Source: Marthasterias glacialis
Lineage: Eukaryota; Echinodermata; Asteroidea; Forcipulatida; Asteriidae
DNA: 64,000 bases
Direction of reading: 5' to 3'
Assembly (NCBI GenBank): GCA_911728455.2
Contig: OU452223.1
Location: 5,602,174 to 5,666,173 of the forward strand
In this document: positions 20,642-33,144 of the stretch, one piece after another
Layout: the number at the start of each line of letters is the position of its first letter
How positions within the stretch are numbered: position 1 is the stretch's first letter
Notes under the pieces: generated by a model
Told to the model about the DNA's origin: nothing
The model's database searches: none
The model's input: the letters and a program-made list of their open reading frames with translations, nothing else
Made by a program: the position numbers and the translations under genes

Positions 20642-23540
20642 CTGTGTGTGGATTTTCTCCGCAAATTGTTAAAGTTTGTTGGTATAATGACGCACAAGCC
20701 TCAGATTGTGTGCATTTCAGATTACGGCAACTGCCTGTTTATATCCTATCTCGCGCTGACTTACAGACTGCTCATTTCACCGCGTCGATACGAGACGAAG
20801 CGTTGGTACCGTGCCCTGACTTCTCGTACATTGACGATTACCTCCGAAACACTACACTGCACTACACTTGTAAGTGCATGTAAGCTAGCGCGTGTGAACA
20901 ATATAGTGGCCTCATAACCTCAATTTGCGAAATAATTAAAAAGCGAATCACACCTTCGTCCTCCTATCCACGTTCCACCATCGACCCCATTATTGAAACA
21001 ATTGCAAAATGACAGGTGAAGTGTTTCCGCTCGCTCGTCCTCAGGGACGAATGATTATTCCACGTTTGAGTTAATAGGGCATTAATATTTATCTACACAC
21101 GTGGAAATTACATGAGTTTACCACACCGAAATAAAGGTGAATACCATGGTTGACAAGGCAGTACAGTCTTCAAGCATAGAGATGATGCAGGGAAGAATGT
21201 TCACTTCCAGATAATTTTTGTAATTGCTTAAGTTAGCGTGATTTCATAATGCTGTTCAGAAGCCTCGTGAAATAACTTAATTAAACAGATGTATTCTATT
21301 ATAGACTAACGTCTTCCTCTGGTTTTCATCCTAGTCAGACATCTTTAATTTGCAACATTACATTACGTGAACGTCTGTTCGGTTCACAGAATGGAATTGT
21401 TCACTCCGTGGATATGTTATACATAACTTCATTGCCATTTGAAAGAACATTCTATTTGTCATGCGTGCAAAACTATTTAATCTACAAAAAGCCATCTCTG
21501 TCACAATGGAAACCTTGCCAAACTCAGAAACGAGCCATGATAAATCACAATAGTGCGCTCTCGGCAAACTACTTCCGTATACAATCTGACATCTGTGAGG
21601 GAGCTAGTACATCTCTTGTAATTATTTTGTCCTTGATACGTACAATGTCTGAGATGACATCATCGTCATGTAAATGCTGTCCTCTTGCGATCTTGTGCAT
21701 CAATTTCTACCTCGTCAGATTACAAGGAGCTGCTCTGATGGATGTATTTGCAATAAGCAGGTTGTTATTGTTATTTTTGAATTAGCCATAATTACGCATG
21801 CTATCCATCGCCGCGTGTCCAGGTGTCGACTGGGGACCTTGCTTGTCTTTGCAGAACTCGAGCAAATAAGAGACGTGTGAATTGATTGCTCACTTGACAT
21901 ACGAGATAGAAAGGAATCGAGGACGAAATGGGGTTGAGGAAACGTACCGATTTTAATCTTCATTCAAAAAAGGAAGGACTGGTTACTTTATTATTCAAAC
22001 GACAACCCGTCCCATCTTGTGCTACAACACACATGTTTCTGTGTAATAACTGACTGGGCACAAACAAATGACTTCACTCGATGATTTCACTCAACCTCAA
22101 TTGCAAAAGCACATACTTCACGCCACACTTTAGAAATTCCACATTTTTGGGGTATCTTTTTATATTTAAAGAAGGAAGGACTGGCTTCTTTATTATTTTA
22201 ACAACAACCTGTCCCACCCTCTCTTCGTGCTATTGTACTCGGACTTTGCGAGGAAGTGAATCACTCGTTGACTTTATTGAACCCCAATTAAAATAGCACA
22301 TTCACGCTACATTACAAAACAAAATCATCATTTTTATTATCTTTGATCGGTCTATGTTATGCTACACCATACTTTCGATAGACAAACATTATACTTCATG
22401 ATGTTCGAATCTAAAAGCATGGAGCTCGACAAGACCACAGATTATGAGACACGCAAGCCATTAGTCGTTGTTTTCTTTGACACATTTTTGTGATTTCTTT
22501 CCCCTGTTTTTCTCTCTCAAGAAGTTTAGCTGAAACTCTTTGCTATTTGCGTACCACTCGGTCGAGACCAGAGTGGTGTATACTCAAGCCGTTCCAGTAT
22601 GTAGTACTGAAGTGTTTTGTAGCTTGCTTGGAGCGGTTTCTTCGCGTGTGGGTTAAAAGGAGTAGGTCGCCCAATCGAACCTCCGCCCATATTGAGGTCT
22701 CCAAATGTGTATATAGTCATTTACGTGGTTTCGGGATCAATTAAGTTCAAGTATCGTGGCATTCGCTTTCACAGTTATCCCGTATTGCGGCAACACGGAG
22801 CTTTAAACTTTGAACCAATAATGAGTAACTGCAGGACATGCAGCTCCAGGTGATGAACGCTGCACTAAAGTAAACAGCATGCTACACACCAACTTATTTC
22901 TATTTAGATTTTCGATCACTCATTAACTGTTTGAAACCAGACAGAAAATACATTGTAAGTCTTGAATGATGTTTCATACAGATGCATCAATTCGGTATTA
23001 AGTTTTCCTAGCCTATGTCAAGACGTGCAATCAACAACGTAGCTACCACTGTCTCAAAGTCGAGTATAAGTTTCAAGAAATCGAGGGCCAACCTCTAGCA
23101 CATGGCAGATTACATACCACTGTGTCTTTATCATGTAGCTCATAGAAGCTCGTATACCGTATAGTGTCCAAGAAAGGAAGTTTTGAGATTCTAAGTAGAG
23201 TCTACTTAATGGCAAATCCCAGTTTCTTCGGTTTGATGACGTATTCTTTTCCAGACTGTACTCTAGTTATTGATAAAATGCCTCCCCCAAAATATAATGG
23301 AATGCTTAAGTCTGAACAAAAGATGCTGTCATCAGATTGTCTCGTGCACCGTGTGCGATAGCGAATAATGAATACTGATTCGCATTATACCTAAAAGGGT
23401 CCGACTATTTTGCCCTTTCAGTCTCGTTTTGGAAAAGACCAAAGGTTGATGGCTGAACCACGATCGGGTTTCATTCTCTCCCAGCGTATTGTATGCATCC
23501 AGCTATCCTATCTCCAAACTACTTCAGATCTGGTCGCCAT
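20642..23540. other. Intergenic or intronic; no firm gene
   Basis: Two stretches have splice-like borders or long open frames but no recognisable product: 20721-20869 (see findings) and 21385-21785 (+). A repeated 'gaaggactgg.t.cttta' motif occurs near 21971 and 22171. The sequence at 20980-21100 is GC-richer and could be regulatory. Confidence 0.35.
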
Positions 23541-23725
23541 CTGGGCCCAATTTCACTGTTTACCACACAAAAATGCTTGGAACAGAAAAATATTTCTTAG
23601 CAGAACCAGATTACCAGCCACATTTATACCATGCAATGCATATTTTGTGTGTGACTGGTTTCCTTAGCTGAAAATTTTGCTAAACATAATTTTCCTGCTT
23701 AAGAGCTTCATGAAATCGTGCCCTA
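23541..23725. mobile_element. MITE family B copy, both ends present
   Basis: Left end 'ctgggcccaatttcactg', right end 'cttcatgaaatcgtgcccta'. The interior has 'cagattaccagccacattta' and 'gtgactggtttcctta'. It is a single-unit version of the 15664 element, with numerous substitutions. Confidence 0.75.
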
Positions 23726-23733
23726 GTTACGAC

Positions 23734-23848
23734 CTAGACTTTTGGGACCGTTTCTAATGAATATTTTGACCATGACCATGACCATATGCATCTCTAGACT
23801 TTTGGGACCGTTTCTAATGAACATTTTGACCATGACCATGTGCATCTT
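23734..23848. repeat. Tandem duplication, 60 bp x 2
   Basis: The word 'ctagacttttgggaccgttt' starts at 23734 and again at 23794, each followed by 'ctaatgaa.attttgaccatg'. The copies are nearly identical, so the duplication is recent. 'ccatga' is further repeated inside. Confidence 0.9.
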
Positions 23849-24214
23849 ACATTATTTCCCCCTCAAAATTAATGGGGTTTGTCCAATGATTCATCCATTT
23901 GATGGCATTCTTAATCATGTTCCTCGACATTCTATACGAATGTGTTCTCATTTCACTTGTAAGGTGTTTGTCAGTTTACAACCGAGAATAATAACCAAAT
24001 GAAATAAGTGCCTCACGTCCAGACACAACCACAGTCTTTCGTTTAATCTCGGATATTTCTCGCGGGAACTCAACAATTCTTCAATGATAGACATGTTGAA
24101 ATGATTGCTTCAGTCGGGGAAGGGAGAGGAGATTGATGCAAGCCAAATTCTGCTCTTTATAGTAAAATTCTACTAATATTTAGTTATTCATTATTTGTTT
24201 GTTTTTGATTGCAG

Positions 24215-24279
24215 TGGTCTCTGCTGATCAGCTTCAGGTTAACTTTGAAGAACAAGTTCCATTGCTGCTCAAATTATAA
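24215..24279 (+). CDS. Possible terminal coding exon of an unidentified + strand gene
   Basis: An acceptor 'tttgtttttgattgcag' ends at 24214. In the frame starting two bases in, 20 residues (VSADQLQVNFEEQVPLLLKL) run to a TAA at 24277-24279. The composition is protein-like and an ATTAAA lies about 250 nt downstream. I do not recognise the sequence. No upstream partner exon is certain, and the other frames were not excluded. A chance combination is possible. Confidence 0.27.
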
Positions 24280-24926
24280 GTTGGCCACGGGCTCTTTTGT
24301 AAAAGTCTGACTGGACTGATTTTTGTGTGACTTGAAATGTTGATCTTCGTTGTGACCTCAATAATAATTTCAACTTTATCAAACCATCAAAATCACTCAG
24401 ACACCATATACCGCAGAACAGTGAAATTGTTTTGTTGAGTAAGTAGAACGTGAGAAACACTGTGGTTTCCCATAACATTTTCGTCTCTTCCAGGAAAAAA
24501 AATTATTGCCGGAGTCATAACAATTAAAATCAAAATTTATTGGTACCATTACCATCTCCCAGATTTTGAATCGTCGACTGGTTTATATAGCACCAGTGTA
24601 GTAATAGACCTGCCTAATTTGTTTGGCACCACGGAATAACACGACCCTTTTATATCAAGTTGTATAAAAGATATCTAGGAATAATGAAAACACCGGCAGT
24701 CATTTGTTCTCATTAATCCTGATCAATATTACGCGTACAGACACCCTCTTGCCTTATGAAGATCAACTACGATGTTCCACATCTGAGACAAACTCTCAAT
24801 CGAGAAGGCAGCCGAATGCATATTATAGATAGATTCATAACGACAAACAGTCATTTGAAGTTATATTCTATGCATATTTTAATCGAGACGATGAGTACGT
24901 TGACAGTTTTGCGCTACTTACGAATC

Positions 24927-24985
24927 TGTGGCCCAATTTCATAAGCAGATAATATTGCTTGCCAGTTTTCTCTGCTGGGGAGACC
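24927..24985. mobile_element. Terminal fragment of MITE family B
   Basis: 'gtggcccaatttcataagca' and 'ttgcttgccagttttctctg' match the family's left end. The rest is absent. Confidence 0.5.
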
Positions 24986-25130
24986 GGTGTTGTATACTCG
25001 TTAATCGGACAAGGGAGTCGGAGTCCACATTTTGGATGACTCAGGCTTGGACTCGAGTAAAGATGGTCAATGAATCGAACTCAGTTACACCGGAATTGTC
25101 TGTAATTTTTTACAAACAATTCAGATTCTT

Positions 25131-25511
25131 TTAAAGGGTCTGTATACGTTTGGTAATGACTCTGAAAATTTATGGCAATAATAACTCACATGGTAAGAAG
25201 TACAGCAGCTTTGGATAGTATAATGCATTTTGAGAAACGTTTCACTTCGAAGTACTGCAGTTATGGAAAAATACATCACTTTTTATCCCCCAAAAATTTG
25301 AATGGCCGTAACGCTTCTCAGAATGTGTATTTCAATGACGGATACTTCTTCTGCGTGAACACAACCGCTCCAGATTTTTGGTGATATCTCAAAAACGCTG
25401 CCACCTTTTGAACTGAAATTTACACAGGTTAGTTTTTGGCATATATCTACAATTATATAGCATTAAGGCAAATGTACGGTTCCAAAAACCAAAGGTATAC
25501 TTTGCCTTTTA
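25131..25511. mobile_element. MITE family D, about 380 bp
   Basis: The ends are inverted: 'ttaaagggtctgtatacgtt' and 'aaggtatactttgcctttta', with 'tggta' and 'accaa' continuing inward. The interior word series 'aaccgctccagattttt', 'ctcaaaaacgctgccacc' and 'acacaggttagttttt' recurs at 44585-44700. The + strand frame across it is not a gene. Confidence 0.75.
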
Positions 25512-25564
25512 GTGAACTGATCGTCTTTAACTTCGTGTCCAACTTCAAATCATTTGAGTTCGGT

Positions 25565-25778
25565 ATCAGCGGCAGTGGTTTCAAACGTAGTGCTTCTGCC
25601 GAACTTTGCCAATAGCACGGCAGGGCCTGTCGAGCCGTGGTCGAGCTAAGCCTCTGCCGTGCCGAATTCTAAAAGTGGTTTCAAACGTCGCACTTCTGCC
25701 GTGGTGTCAAATTGAAAAAAATCAAAATACGAATTGTCGACACGGTAAGACCGCGACGTTTGAAATGGGCCTCACCCC
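25565..25778. repeat. Repeat with two direct and one inverted copy of a short unit
   Basis: 'gtggtttcaaacgt' followed by 'cttctgccg' occurs near 25575 and 25675, and 'gcgacgtttgaaatgggcc' near 25755 is the inverted form. 'gccgtg/cacggc' words lie between. It looks like a degenerate foldback element, but no clean termini were found. Confidence 0.45.
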
Positions 25779-27414
25779 GTTGCCTAACTTAGTCAGTTTA
25801 TTAAGTGTGAAGTGTGGCTTTACATCTCAGTAGTGTGAGCATAGTGTGAGAAAAGTTGTGGTATACGAATGTTAAAGTCCATATAATGCATGGTTTATTA
25901 TTCATGAAGTGTGTGTCCAGCACATCAAACAATGGCTTTTTATTCAAACACAAACTACCTAGTATGTGTAGAGTACTCGAATATGAAATAACTCAGTATA
26001 AGTAATCTATTGAACTCATTTTTGACAACTTAGAACTAAAAAAAAAAGAAGAAAAAAATTCAAAGCTCTCTTACAGGACGTTTCACCCTGGACAAAAGTA
26101 TGCCAATGAATATCTGACACTAACTATAACGCAAAGAGCACTACCTTGAGATTATTAAGGTGTTAGTTTTTATCGCAGCTTTCTCTATCTCCCTCTCGGG
26201 CTATCAAAACCGTCGTTTAAAATTGGCTTGGGTTTCCATCGGATATTGGCAATTATTTTGTGCTCTTGCACATGTGAAGATCTCAATAATGTTGGATCTC
26301 ACAGGTAGCAAGAGGCACGTCTCTCCTTGTAACTCTGTACTTGATGTGAGTTTGCCTCTGAGAACATCCGGGAAGACGATTTTTTCAAAGTTTATCTATT
26401 TTGTATTACATTATTACAGGTGAGCTTTCGTCACCAATGGAGGCGACACCAGCGGAATGGACGTGGCGTTTCAAGGTTTGGTTACCACACGCCGGAAGCC
26501 AGCTGGCAACCACTCCATCGTAACAAGGGCTCTTAAGGATGGAGGAAGTAAGTTCAAAGCCTCTGGCTTAATTAATGGTAAAACGTCAGTTGTTGAAGTG
26601 ACGGGTAGTTCTTTTGAAGTCAAACCGAGGGGATAAGGGTGCGATCCCCTTCTCAAATGTATGTAATTAAATATGCCTTATATATAGCAGGGTATAGACT
26701 GTGGGGAGATGATCACGAATTGAAATTGTCCAGTTGTTGTGACTGGACAAGAGGTGAGGTTCAATCAAATGATTCTGGGTTGTTAGGGTGTAAGCCCATC
26801 TTTCCCATCCTGGCAATTTCCGTGAAACTTCCGACTTTGCAGTCACCGGAGCAGGATGCTCCCCGCCCGGGAAACCTTCAAACTGTCTTGCTGCCAAACA
26901 TCCCACTGTCGGGTTTATTCAACTTGCAAGACGTCTTGAAGACGTCTCTGCTCGTATCTATTGAGAAAAGTCGACGTGTCTGGAAATCGAGGAGGACTTT
27001 TAAATGAAATTCGATCTCGTGCAAGATTTCAACGACATTTTGATAGGGAAAACTAAGGACTTTCAAAACGATTTACATAGGAAAAGTGTTATTTATGACG
27101 TAAAATGACGGTTCCCATAATACAAATTATTTAAATTATTATTACAATTATTGTTCCAGTGTCTTTTAATAGATCATGATAAGCGAATTTATACAAGGCA
27201 CAGCCTCGTCTCCATGACCACATTTATGTCGGGTCAAAATATTATCCAGATTTTATTCTTACTGTCAAATTAATTCTTCCCGATTTATTATTTAAAACAT
27301 AATGTCTGATAAAGCAAATCAAATGCTATGCCGAGGGTTTTTATTTGTTATCTTAAAACGAAAATATAGATAAGAGAAGATCTTCACTTCCAAACAGTAC
27401 ACACATACGGTAAG
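25779..27414. other. Intergenic, no gene seen
   Basis: The + strand frame at 26639-27007 (122 codons) has no recognisable motif and no codon-composition signal. No complete repeat was found. Confidence 0.35.
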
Positions 27415-27804
27415 CAACGGCGTAAAGGGTAAAATTTTAGGGGGCACAGGGGGGTGCACCATTTTCTTTTTAGGGGGCACTTTTGGCAAATTAAAACTGT
27501 AGTTTCCGTTTGTATGTTCCTAAGCAAGCCCCTTTCAACGCTCTTATGTTATGCCGTTTACTAGGCTATGTTTTTTAAAATAATCTGACGTGGAGGTAAA
27601 ATACATTGTCTGCGTGTAAATAATATTTAAAAAAAATAGTTTTAAAAACATTGCAGTTCTTCATAAAAGCTTATAAAATGTAACATTTTATTCTGGCAAA
27701 TTTCAATCTAAAAGGTCCAGATTTCTAATGGGGGGGGGGGCACCCGGGGCGCGGGCATCAGTTTTGGGTGGGCGGGGCACGTGGCCCCCTTAGTTACACC
27801 TCTA
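27415..27804. mobile_element. hAT-like MITE (family C)
   Basis: It runs from 'caacggcgtaaaggg' to 'ccccttagttacacctcta'. The interior contains 'attaaaactgtagtttccgt' and 'aagcaagcccctttcaacgc', shared with 33526-33904. The flanks no longer show a convincing 8-bp duplication. Confidence 0.75.
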
Positions 27805-28564
27805 CATCTAAGTTTGTAAAACCATGTAACTATAGACCGTCTGCCCTCGACATTACAAAATACAAATTTGACGTATGGTGAGGCGGCAGATATTCTCCAG
27901 TGCCTCTCGGGTTGTTTAAACTTACAGAATATAACCACACACTATGCATTGTTGATAGAGGGGAAACTTGTCACAATAATGCTTACTTTAGATCAGATCG
28001 TGATCTTAACGGTCTCCACTTGGCGTGTAGCCCCAATCACGATGAAATCATAAGTGTGAACTGAAGCAAACAAGCTGCCACACTGCAGGCTTCGTACTCG
28101 GAACTTGAAAAATAAAGTCACACCATGATCGCTGTGTACGCGGACACATTTTGCTGAGATCATTTTGGCTTCGACGAAAACCATTAAACATTCGAATTTT
28201 ACGACTTTATTGATGTGTGTTTCTCCTAGTGTTAATCACGACGATCTAATATAATTCGACCGCGCTCGGGGAAAAAAACACTTTAGAAACCCAGCATGAC
28301 ACCTTAATGTATGTTCCTGTCGTATAAAGTATTATTGTCATTTAAGATGCGGGAAGCTTTGACTCATTAACAGTTAATGTCCTCCAGAAACCTGTGTACA
28401 TTTTCGGTAAAAATATAAGTGTGATTGAGGTAATTATGTTCTGACGTTACATGCTAAACCAAGTGCACCACAGGATCAAGATTGGTAATTTTACATACAA
28501 ATATAGTTAATTTTAATCCAAATTCACATTTAGGGGGCCTATTATGTAAAGTTGATAACAGTAC

Positions 28565-28812
28565 CAATCATTCTGAAAAATAGTTCCGTCTGAAATACTA
28601 ATCAAAGTTGACAAAAATGACATTTATAAAGACCCCAAATCACCGTTGCGAAACATTATTCGTTTTTCATTGTTTTCACTGAAACGGGATCATCTAATTT
28701 GATGAAATTTTCACAGGTTGTTTGTATTATGTGTTTGTTTAAAAATAGAGGATGCATGAAAAGAATTTACTCTTCCAAAAACCAGTGATGTATTGTACCT
28801 TTAAATCTAAGT
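28565..28812. mobile_element. Diverged MITE family D-related copy
   Basis: 'gatgaaattttcacaggttg' matches the interior of the element at 44373-44740. The right end 'gatgtattgtacctttaaat' resembles the TTTAAA-type terminus. The left end is uncertain. Confidence 0.5.
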
Positions 28813-28852
28813 TGTAAATTTTGTGCTGTTTACCTTTTTTAGAGATGAACAT

Positions 28853-28940
28853 AAATAGATAGATGGATAGATAAAGAGATAAATAGATAGACAGACAGAC
28901 AGATAGACAGACAGGTAGATATATATAGATAGATAAATAA
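28853..28940. repeat. GATA/GACA microsatellite
   Basis: An imperfect tetranucleotide array of ATAG units with an ACAG stretch in the middle ('atagacagacagacag'). It is likely to be length-polymorphic. Confidence 0.95.
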
Positions 28941-29859
28941 CACACTTGATTGTCCCACCAGGGAAAAATCGTGCGGCCTATTGGCAGTATTAAGACAAGC
29001 ATAAAATACACAGAGCACTCTAAACAATGACAATTAAAACAACGGACATTTTTTACAGTAAAGTGTTAGTTTAATAGGAACCTTCATGCAGCCATTCAGG
29101 TCGGTTTAAATGTGACCATTTTCCTTTCGAGATAAAATCTTACCGGTTTAAAACGAGGGTTAACCATTACACCATTTTGCAGAGTGACACGATCTAAATA
29201 GCGGTACCCCATGACAAAGCCGTGATCAAGTGTGGGATTTGGAACCGTTGAATCTCACATAACTTCATAGATTTGCTGATGATGTAGTATCTTTAGTGAC
29301 GCGAGAATCTTTAAACCAACTAGTCATTTAGTCATAACGAAATGTGTACAATGCAACGAAGAATGCAATTAATAGACGTCAAATTCCACTATAAAAATAC
29401 ATGTACATCATTGTCCCGTAGATGTATTTATTTAAAATGCTTTCATTTTGTAGATACACAAAGCTTAGACTTGAAAAAAGAAGCCTACAAAGAAAAACAC
29501 ATGCGTTTCTTGTGATGATCATTAGAATAAGATTTTTTTTTGTCAGACAGTGGCATATTTACAGTGCGGGGTTCTGTGTGCTCTCGGAATGAACCGAGTC
29601 CTTCAAATGGGAAATACAATGGATGGGAAGGGGTGTGATGTTTTGGGGGTGACGTTTCCAAAAGAAATCAATTGGGACGGGAGTATACAATTTTCTCGAA
29701 TACTCTATACGTAAACCATGTTGGGTTAGAATAAATCAAGAGAAGTACATTGGTGACGGAAGTGTTTTGAAGCAGACATTGATATATCTTTCTGATAATG
29801 AAATCAATGGACCATCAAACGTGACTAGCACTGTGACCCAGAGGGGAGGCATGTTTAAA
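28941..29859. other. Intergenic, AT-rich
   Basis: No gene or repeat was recognised. Confidence 0.35.
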
Positions 29860-30045
29860 GAAAATGATGAAGAAATGTCAGTTTTAGATGTGGGAGGAAA
29901 ACCCAAAATAGGGAGAACCCACGCAATCAGGTTGGGACTGAAAACCCAATCCACATGCAAGGCTCCAGTCCAGGATTCGAGCCGAATTTCACAGATGTGA
30001 AAGGCAGGGAAGAAGCCACTGAGCCAAGCGAATGCCAAACATAAC
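29860..30045 (-). mobile_element. SINE-like fragment with a conserved animal SINE module
   Basis: The plus text 'gtgggaggaaaacccaaa', 'gggagaacccacgca' and 'cacatgcaaggctcc' resembles a module seen in many animal SINEs (gaga...acccacgca...acatgcaa.ctcc). 'aggattcgagcc' follows as an inverted B box, then 'ccactgagccaagcgaatgc' as an inverted A-box region. The tRNA-like promoter therefore reads on the minus strand. The exact family is not assigned. Confidence 0.55.
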
Positions 30046-31768
30046 GAACTCAATCACAATTTAACACATTGGTGAAAATGTTAACGATATTATTTTGTGC
30101 CACCAATATTTTTACCGACATAAAAAGACATGTTTTGAATCATCAGTACAAATAGTCCTTTGCATAGTTATTGTTTATCAGCCAACAATGGAACAAGGCT
30201 TTGTGAACATAGTTTATTTTTAAATCTTAAAAACTTGTTTGAATGTTTTTGTTTTTATTACTGGTGGTTTACACCAATGGGATACAGAAGAAACAATATT
30301 TTTCACCAGGAATCATTGGTTGTACAAAAGAGAAAGGACCCACAGAGTCTCTATATATGGATGTTGGGTCCTGAAGTCTTGAATTGTACGAGTCTTTATA
30401 ATACAAATTCTGTCCTGCGGTCATTTTATGCCACACTCAAGTATATACAAAGTCGGGGCAGCGCGTGAAGAAAATGTCATCATTTACAGCCACGAGTCAT
30501 TACAGACGATAATGCATTTTAAAAGTAGCTCCGCACAAATAATCATCCTCAGCCTTGGCCCTCCTGTGCCAAGAAAGGACATTTACTCTCCCTGCTCACC
30601 TTCGAGTGGACGTTTCTTAATACCCCCGACAATATGGCTGGGTAAATTCAAGGGACATTACCCAGAAGAGAGGGTGTCGCGTACAGCGACACTTAAATAA
30701 TTGTAAAGGCATGGATTTGCTTGAAGTAAAGCAAAAGGGTATTCGTTTCAATCACCGTCGATAAGAAAGCAAGGCTGTATAAGGTCACGACAACACTCTG
30801 TAACTTAATCGATCACTGAATGCATCATTGACCCTTTACTCACTGTACCGCCCGAAACTTGCGCAAAGTTATAACGGCATGATTGTAGTATGTAAGATAC
30901 TTGCAGTAAAGGTTAACAGAAACATCGTTCAAAATATGCCTCATTTGGGCTTACATCATTTTGTGTACATTTTTCGTTAATATCTTCACTTGTGTCAAGT
31001 GTGGAAGTGATAACTCATGGAGAACAACAATTGCTTGTCAGTAAAAGCTAATTGATGTGCCGATTATTATTTCAAACTAGTCTTCAATATTAACGGTTAA
31101 CAATGAGGAATTATCTCTTAACAGTATCATAATGCAACAAGAAAATGGCATTTTCTTTTACAACAATGAGCGTGAGGAATACAATACACGCCAGGAATAA
31201 AATAGCTTGTTCTTTGATCTATCTTCATTGTAGGTAGCGGTATAGTCACCAGTCAATTATGAAGGGGAGAAATACAACCTAGCAATATGCATTCATAAAT
31301 GATTGCCTCTTAATTGCCCAACATGTGACTGTATCTTCTAGAATTTCATGACTGAACGGATGAGCGACTCGCCTCTTTCTCGTTGCAGTGTGTGTTGGTT
31401 GAGGCGGCGGCTCAGTGACTTAATGGTTAAAATACTGACCAAGAGTCCGAAAGTTAAACCATAGAGATGGTATTTGAATTATAAGATAAAGTATTCACTG
31501 GAAAAGTTCCGTTTTTATTTCCTAGTCACCGTTAAATATCTCTACAGAGCTATAGATATTCCGGTGTAACAAATCGGTATTCCTTGTGCCTCTTCTGTAG
31601 ATAGTACCAAGTCATTTAATTCTTGACAAAGACAATTAAAGAACTGATGCTGTTATTTGACTGAAATTTGAAAGTGAGGGTGCTCCTTTCGAAGAAAATA
31701 AATATTTGTCTGGTTACTATGACGAGCAATGCACGCTAACAAAACTTTCCACTGTGGAACTAATAATT
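30046..31768. other. Intergenic, no gene seen
   Basis: The short + frame at 30428-30700 has no recognisable product. 'ggctcagtgacttaatggtt' near 31410 resembles a stray tRNA A-box region without a B box. Confidence 0.35.
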
Positions 31769-33144
31769 TGACGTCATCACGCCACCATTTTAGAGGTAAA
31801 ACGATAACGCAACAATAGAAAACGCACATGTATGTACGCGCGGCGCAGAGGATGGGCCAATAAGCAACCTTCTTTTGACCTCTAGCCGAGGGCACCCTAT
31901 TCATATGACGTCATATGTATAAGGTCTATAGAGAGGTTGCGTGACCCCGGAGAAAGTTCGTTTCGCAGCCACGTTGGGTACCGCCATGTACAAACTCAAT
32001 GGGTGGCGCGTCGTCTGCTGAATGATTTCCAGCGTCTGTTTGCGCATGCAGCATTAGAAAAAGGTCTCGGGTGACGTCACGTGCAACCTCTCTATACATA
32101 AGATATCCACTCACTAATAAAGCCCGGTTCATATTTCGTGTCAATGGAAATGCGTGCAAAGTAAATGTTGACGTCATAGTCGCAGTGAATGTTTTGCAAG
32201 AGTTACCCCACGGGGCATCTTGAGCGAGTGTTGCAAATTTGTGACGCCATCTTTCGCGTGAAGTATGACGTATACCTGGCTTACGGCGAATAGCTTACGT
32301 ACAGAAATACAACACATCCGAGAATACACGCAAAGACGCCGCAACAAACAAAGCAATGCCGCATTGGCCTTACATTTTTTGCGCTTGCTTGACGAGAATT
32401 ACGAACAAGTTACGAATTATACGGTATATTGACTTCATCATCTCAAATATCTTAGATGTGCCATTTTGGGATCAATGTTCCCGTGTGTTATACCATGGAG
32501 GAGGTCTAAAAAATGGTTATACAGTGTAGTGCGCATTTTAGGCGAAGTGTCGTTTACACTTAACCATAAATTTTACGTGCAATTTAACTCCTAAAATGGC
32601 GAGCGTGGTCCTGAAATTCATTTTGTCGTTTGTTATCCGTAAAGTTACGTTGTAATTGTTTTTACAAGCAAGTGCCGACAGAAATATGAGGGTTTTTTTT
32701 TGTAATGTGAAACCATACAATCTTGAAAATATATCATTGTATAGGCCCTGAAGACGAACTCATAAATCCTGATCGAAGAACCGGTTGAAGAAAAAAACAT
32801 GAGGTTAATTGACACGAGCCGAAACCATGTAACCAATGACTATTAGCAAGTTTCAGGCGGTAAACTCAATCAGATAGGGTTAATCTTATAGTCTGAGAAA
32901 CCTCTATCCTTTTTGATCCCGAAGAAGGCTGCAGTTGGCTTACGAAACATTCTCTTTCTTGTCTGTTCACATATCTTTAAAATGCTAAGCCATAAAACGG
33001 CAAGGCCACACTATACGCAAATTGAAACAATGTAGAAGCACATCTTCGGAACGCCGCGAATTCACAAGAAAAAACAAACCACAACGATGACTGAAAGGTA
33101 GTGTACGTGACGTCATATCTTATCGGAGCTAAGGTTTGACGTCA
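31769..33144. promoter_or_regulatory. Cluster of six TGACGTCA (CRE-type) sites
   Basis: Perfect octamers stand at 31769, 31906, 32072, 32169, 33108 and 33137. The site at 31906 is the centre of a 16-bp palindrome, CATATGACGTCATATG (31902-31917). The site at 32072 is inside the MITE at 31914-32100. TGACGTCA is the known binding site of CREB/ATF-type bZIP factors. Regulatory use is inferred from density alone. Confidence 0.4.
31914..32100. mobile_element. Short foldback MITE, 187 bp
   Basis: The inverted ends are 'tatagagaggttgcgtgac' on the left and 'gtcacgtgcaacctctctat' then 'acata' on the right. The left arm carries a small insertion. The interior is GC-rich, with no coding content. Confidence 0.7.

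Noticed and set aside
21408-21785. Plus-strand open frame of 125 codons
   Set aside because: No domain or signal recognised, no convincing splice borders, and hydrophobic residues scattered as expected of AT-rich random sequence.
26639-27007. Plus-strand open frame of 122 codons
   Set aside because: No motif, and the minus strand is also open in part.
32905-32985. Possible 3' remnant of a retroelement ('gaagaaggctgcag', 'cgaaaca')
   Set aside because: Only a short phrase; no reverse-transcriptase frame or other part of such an element is nearby.
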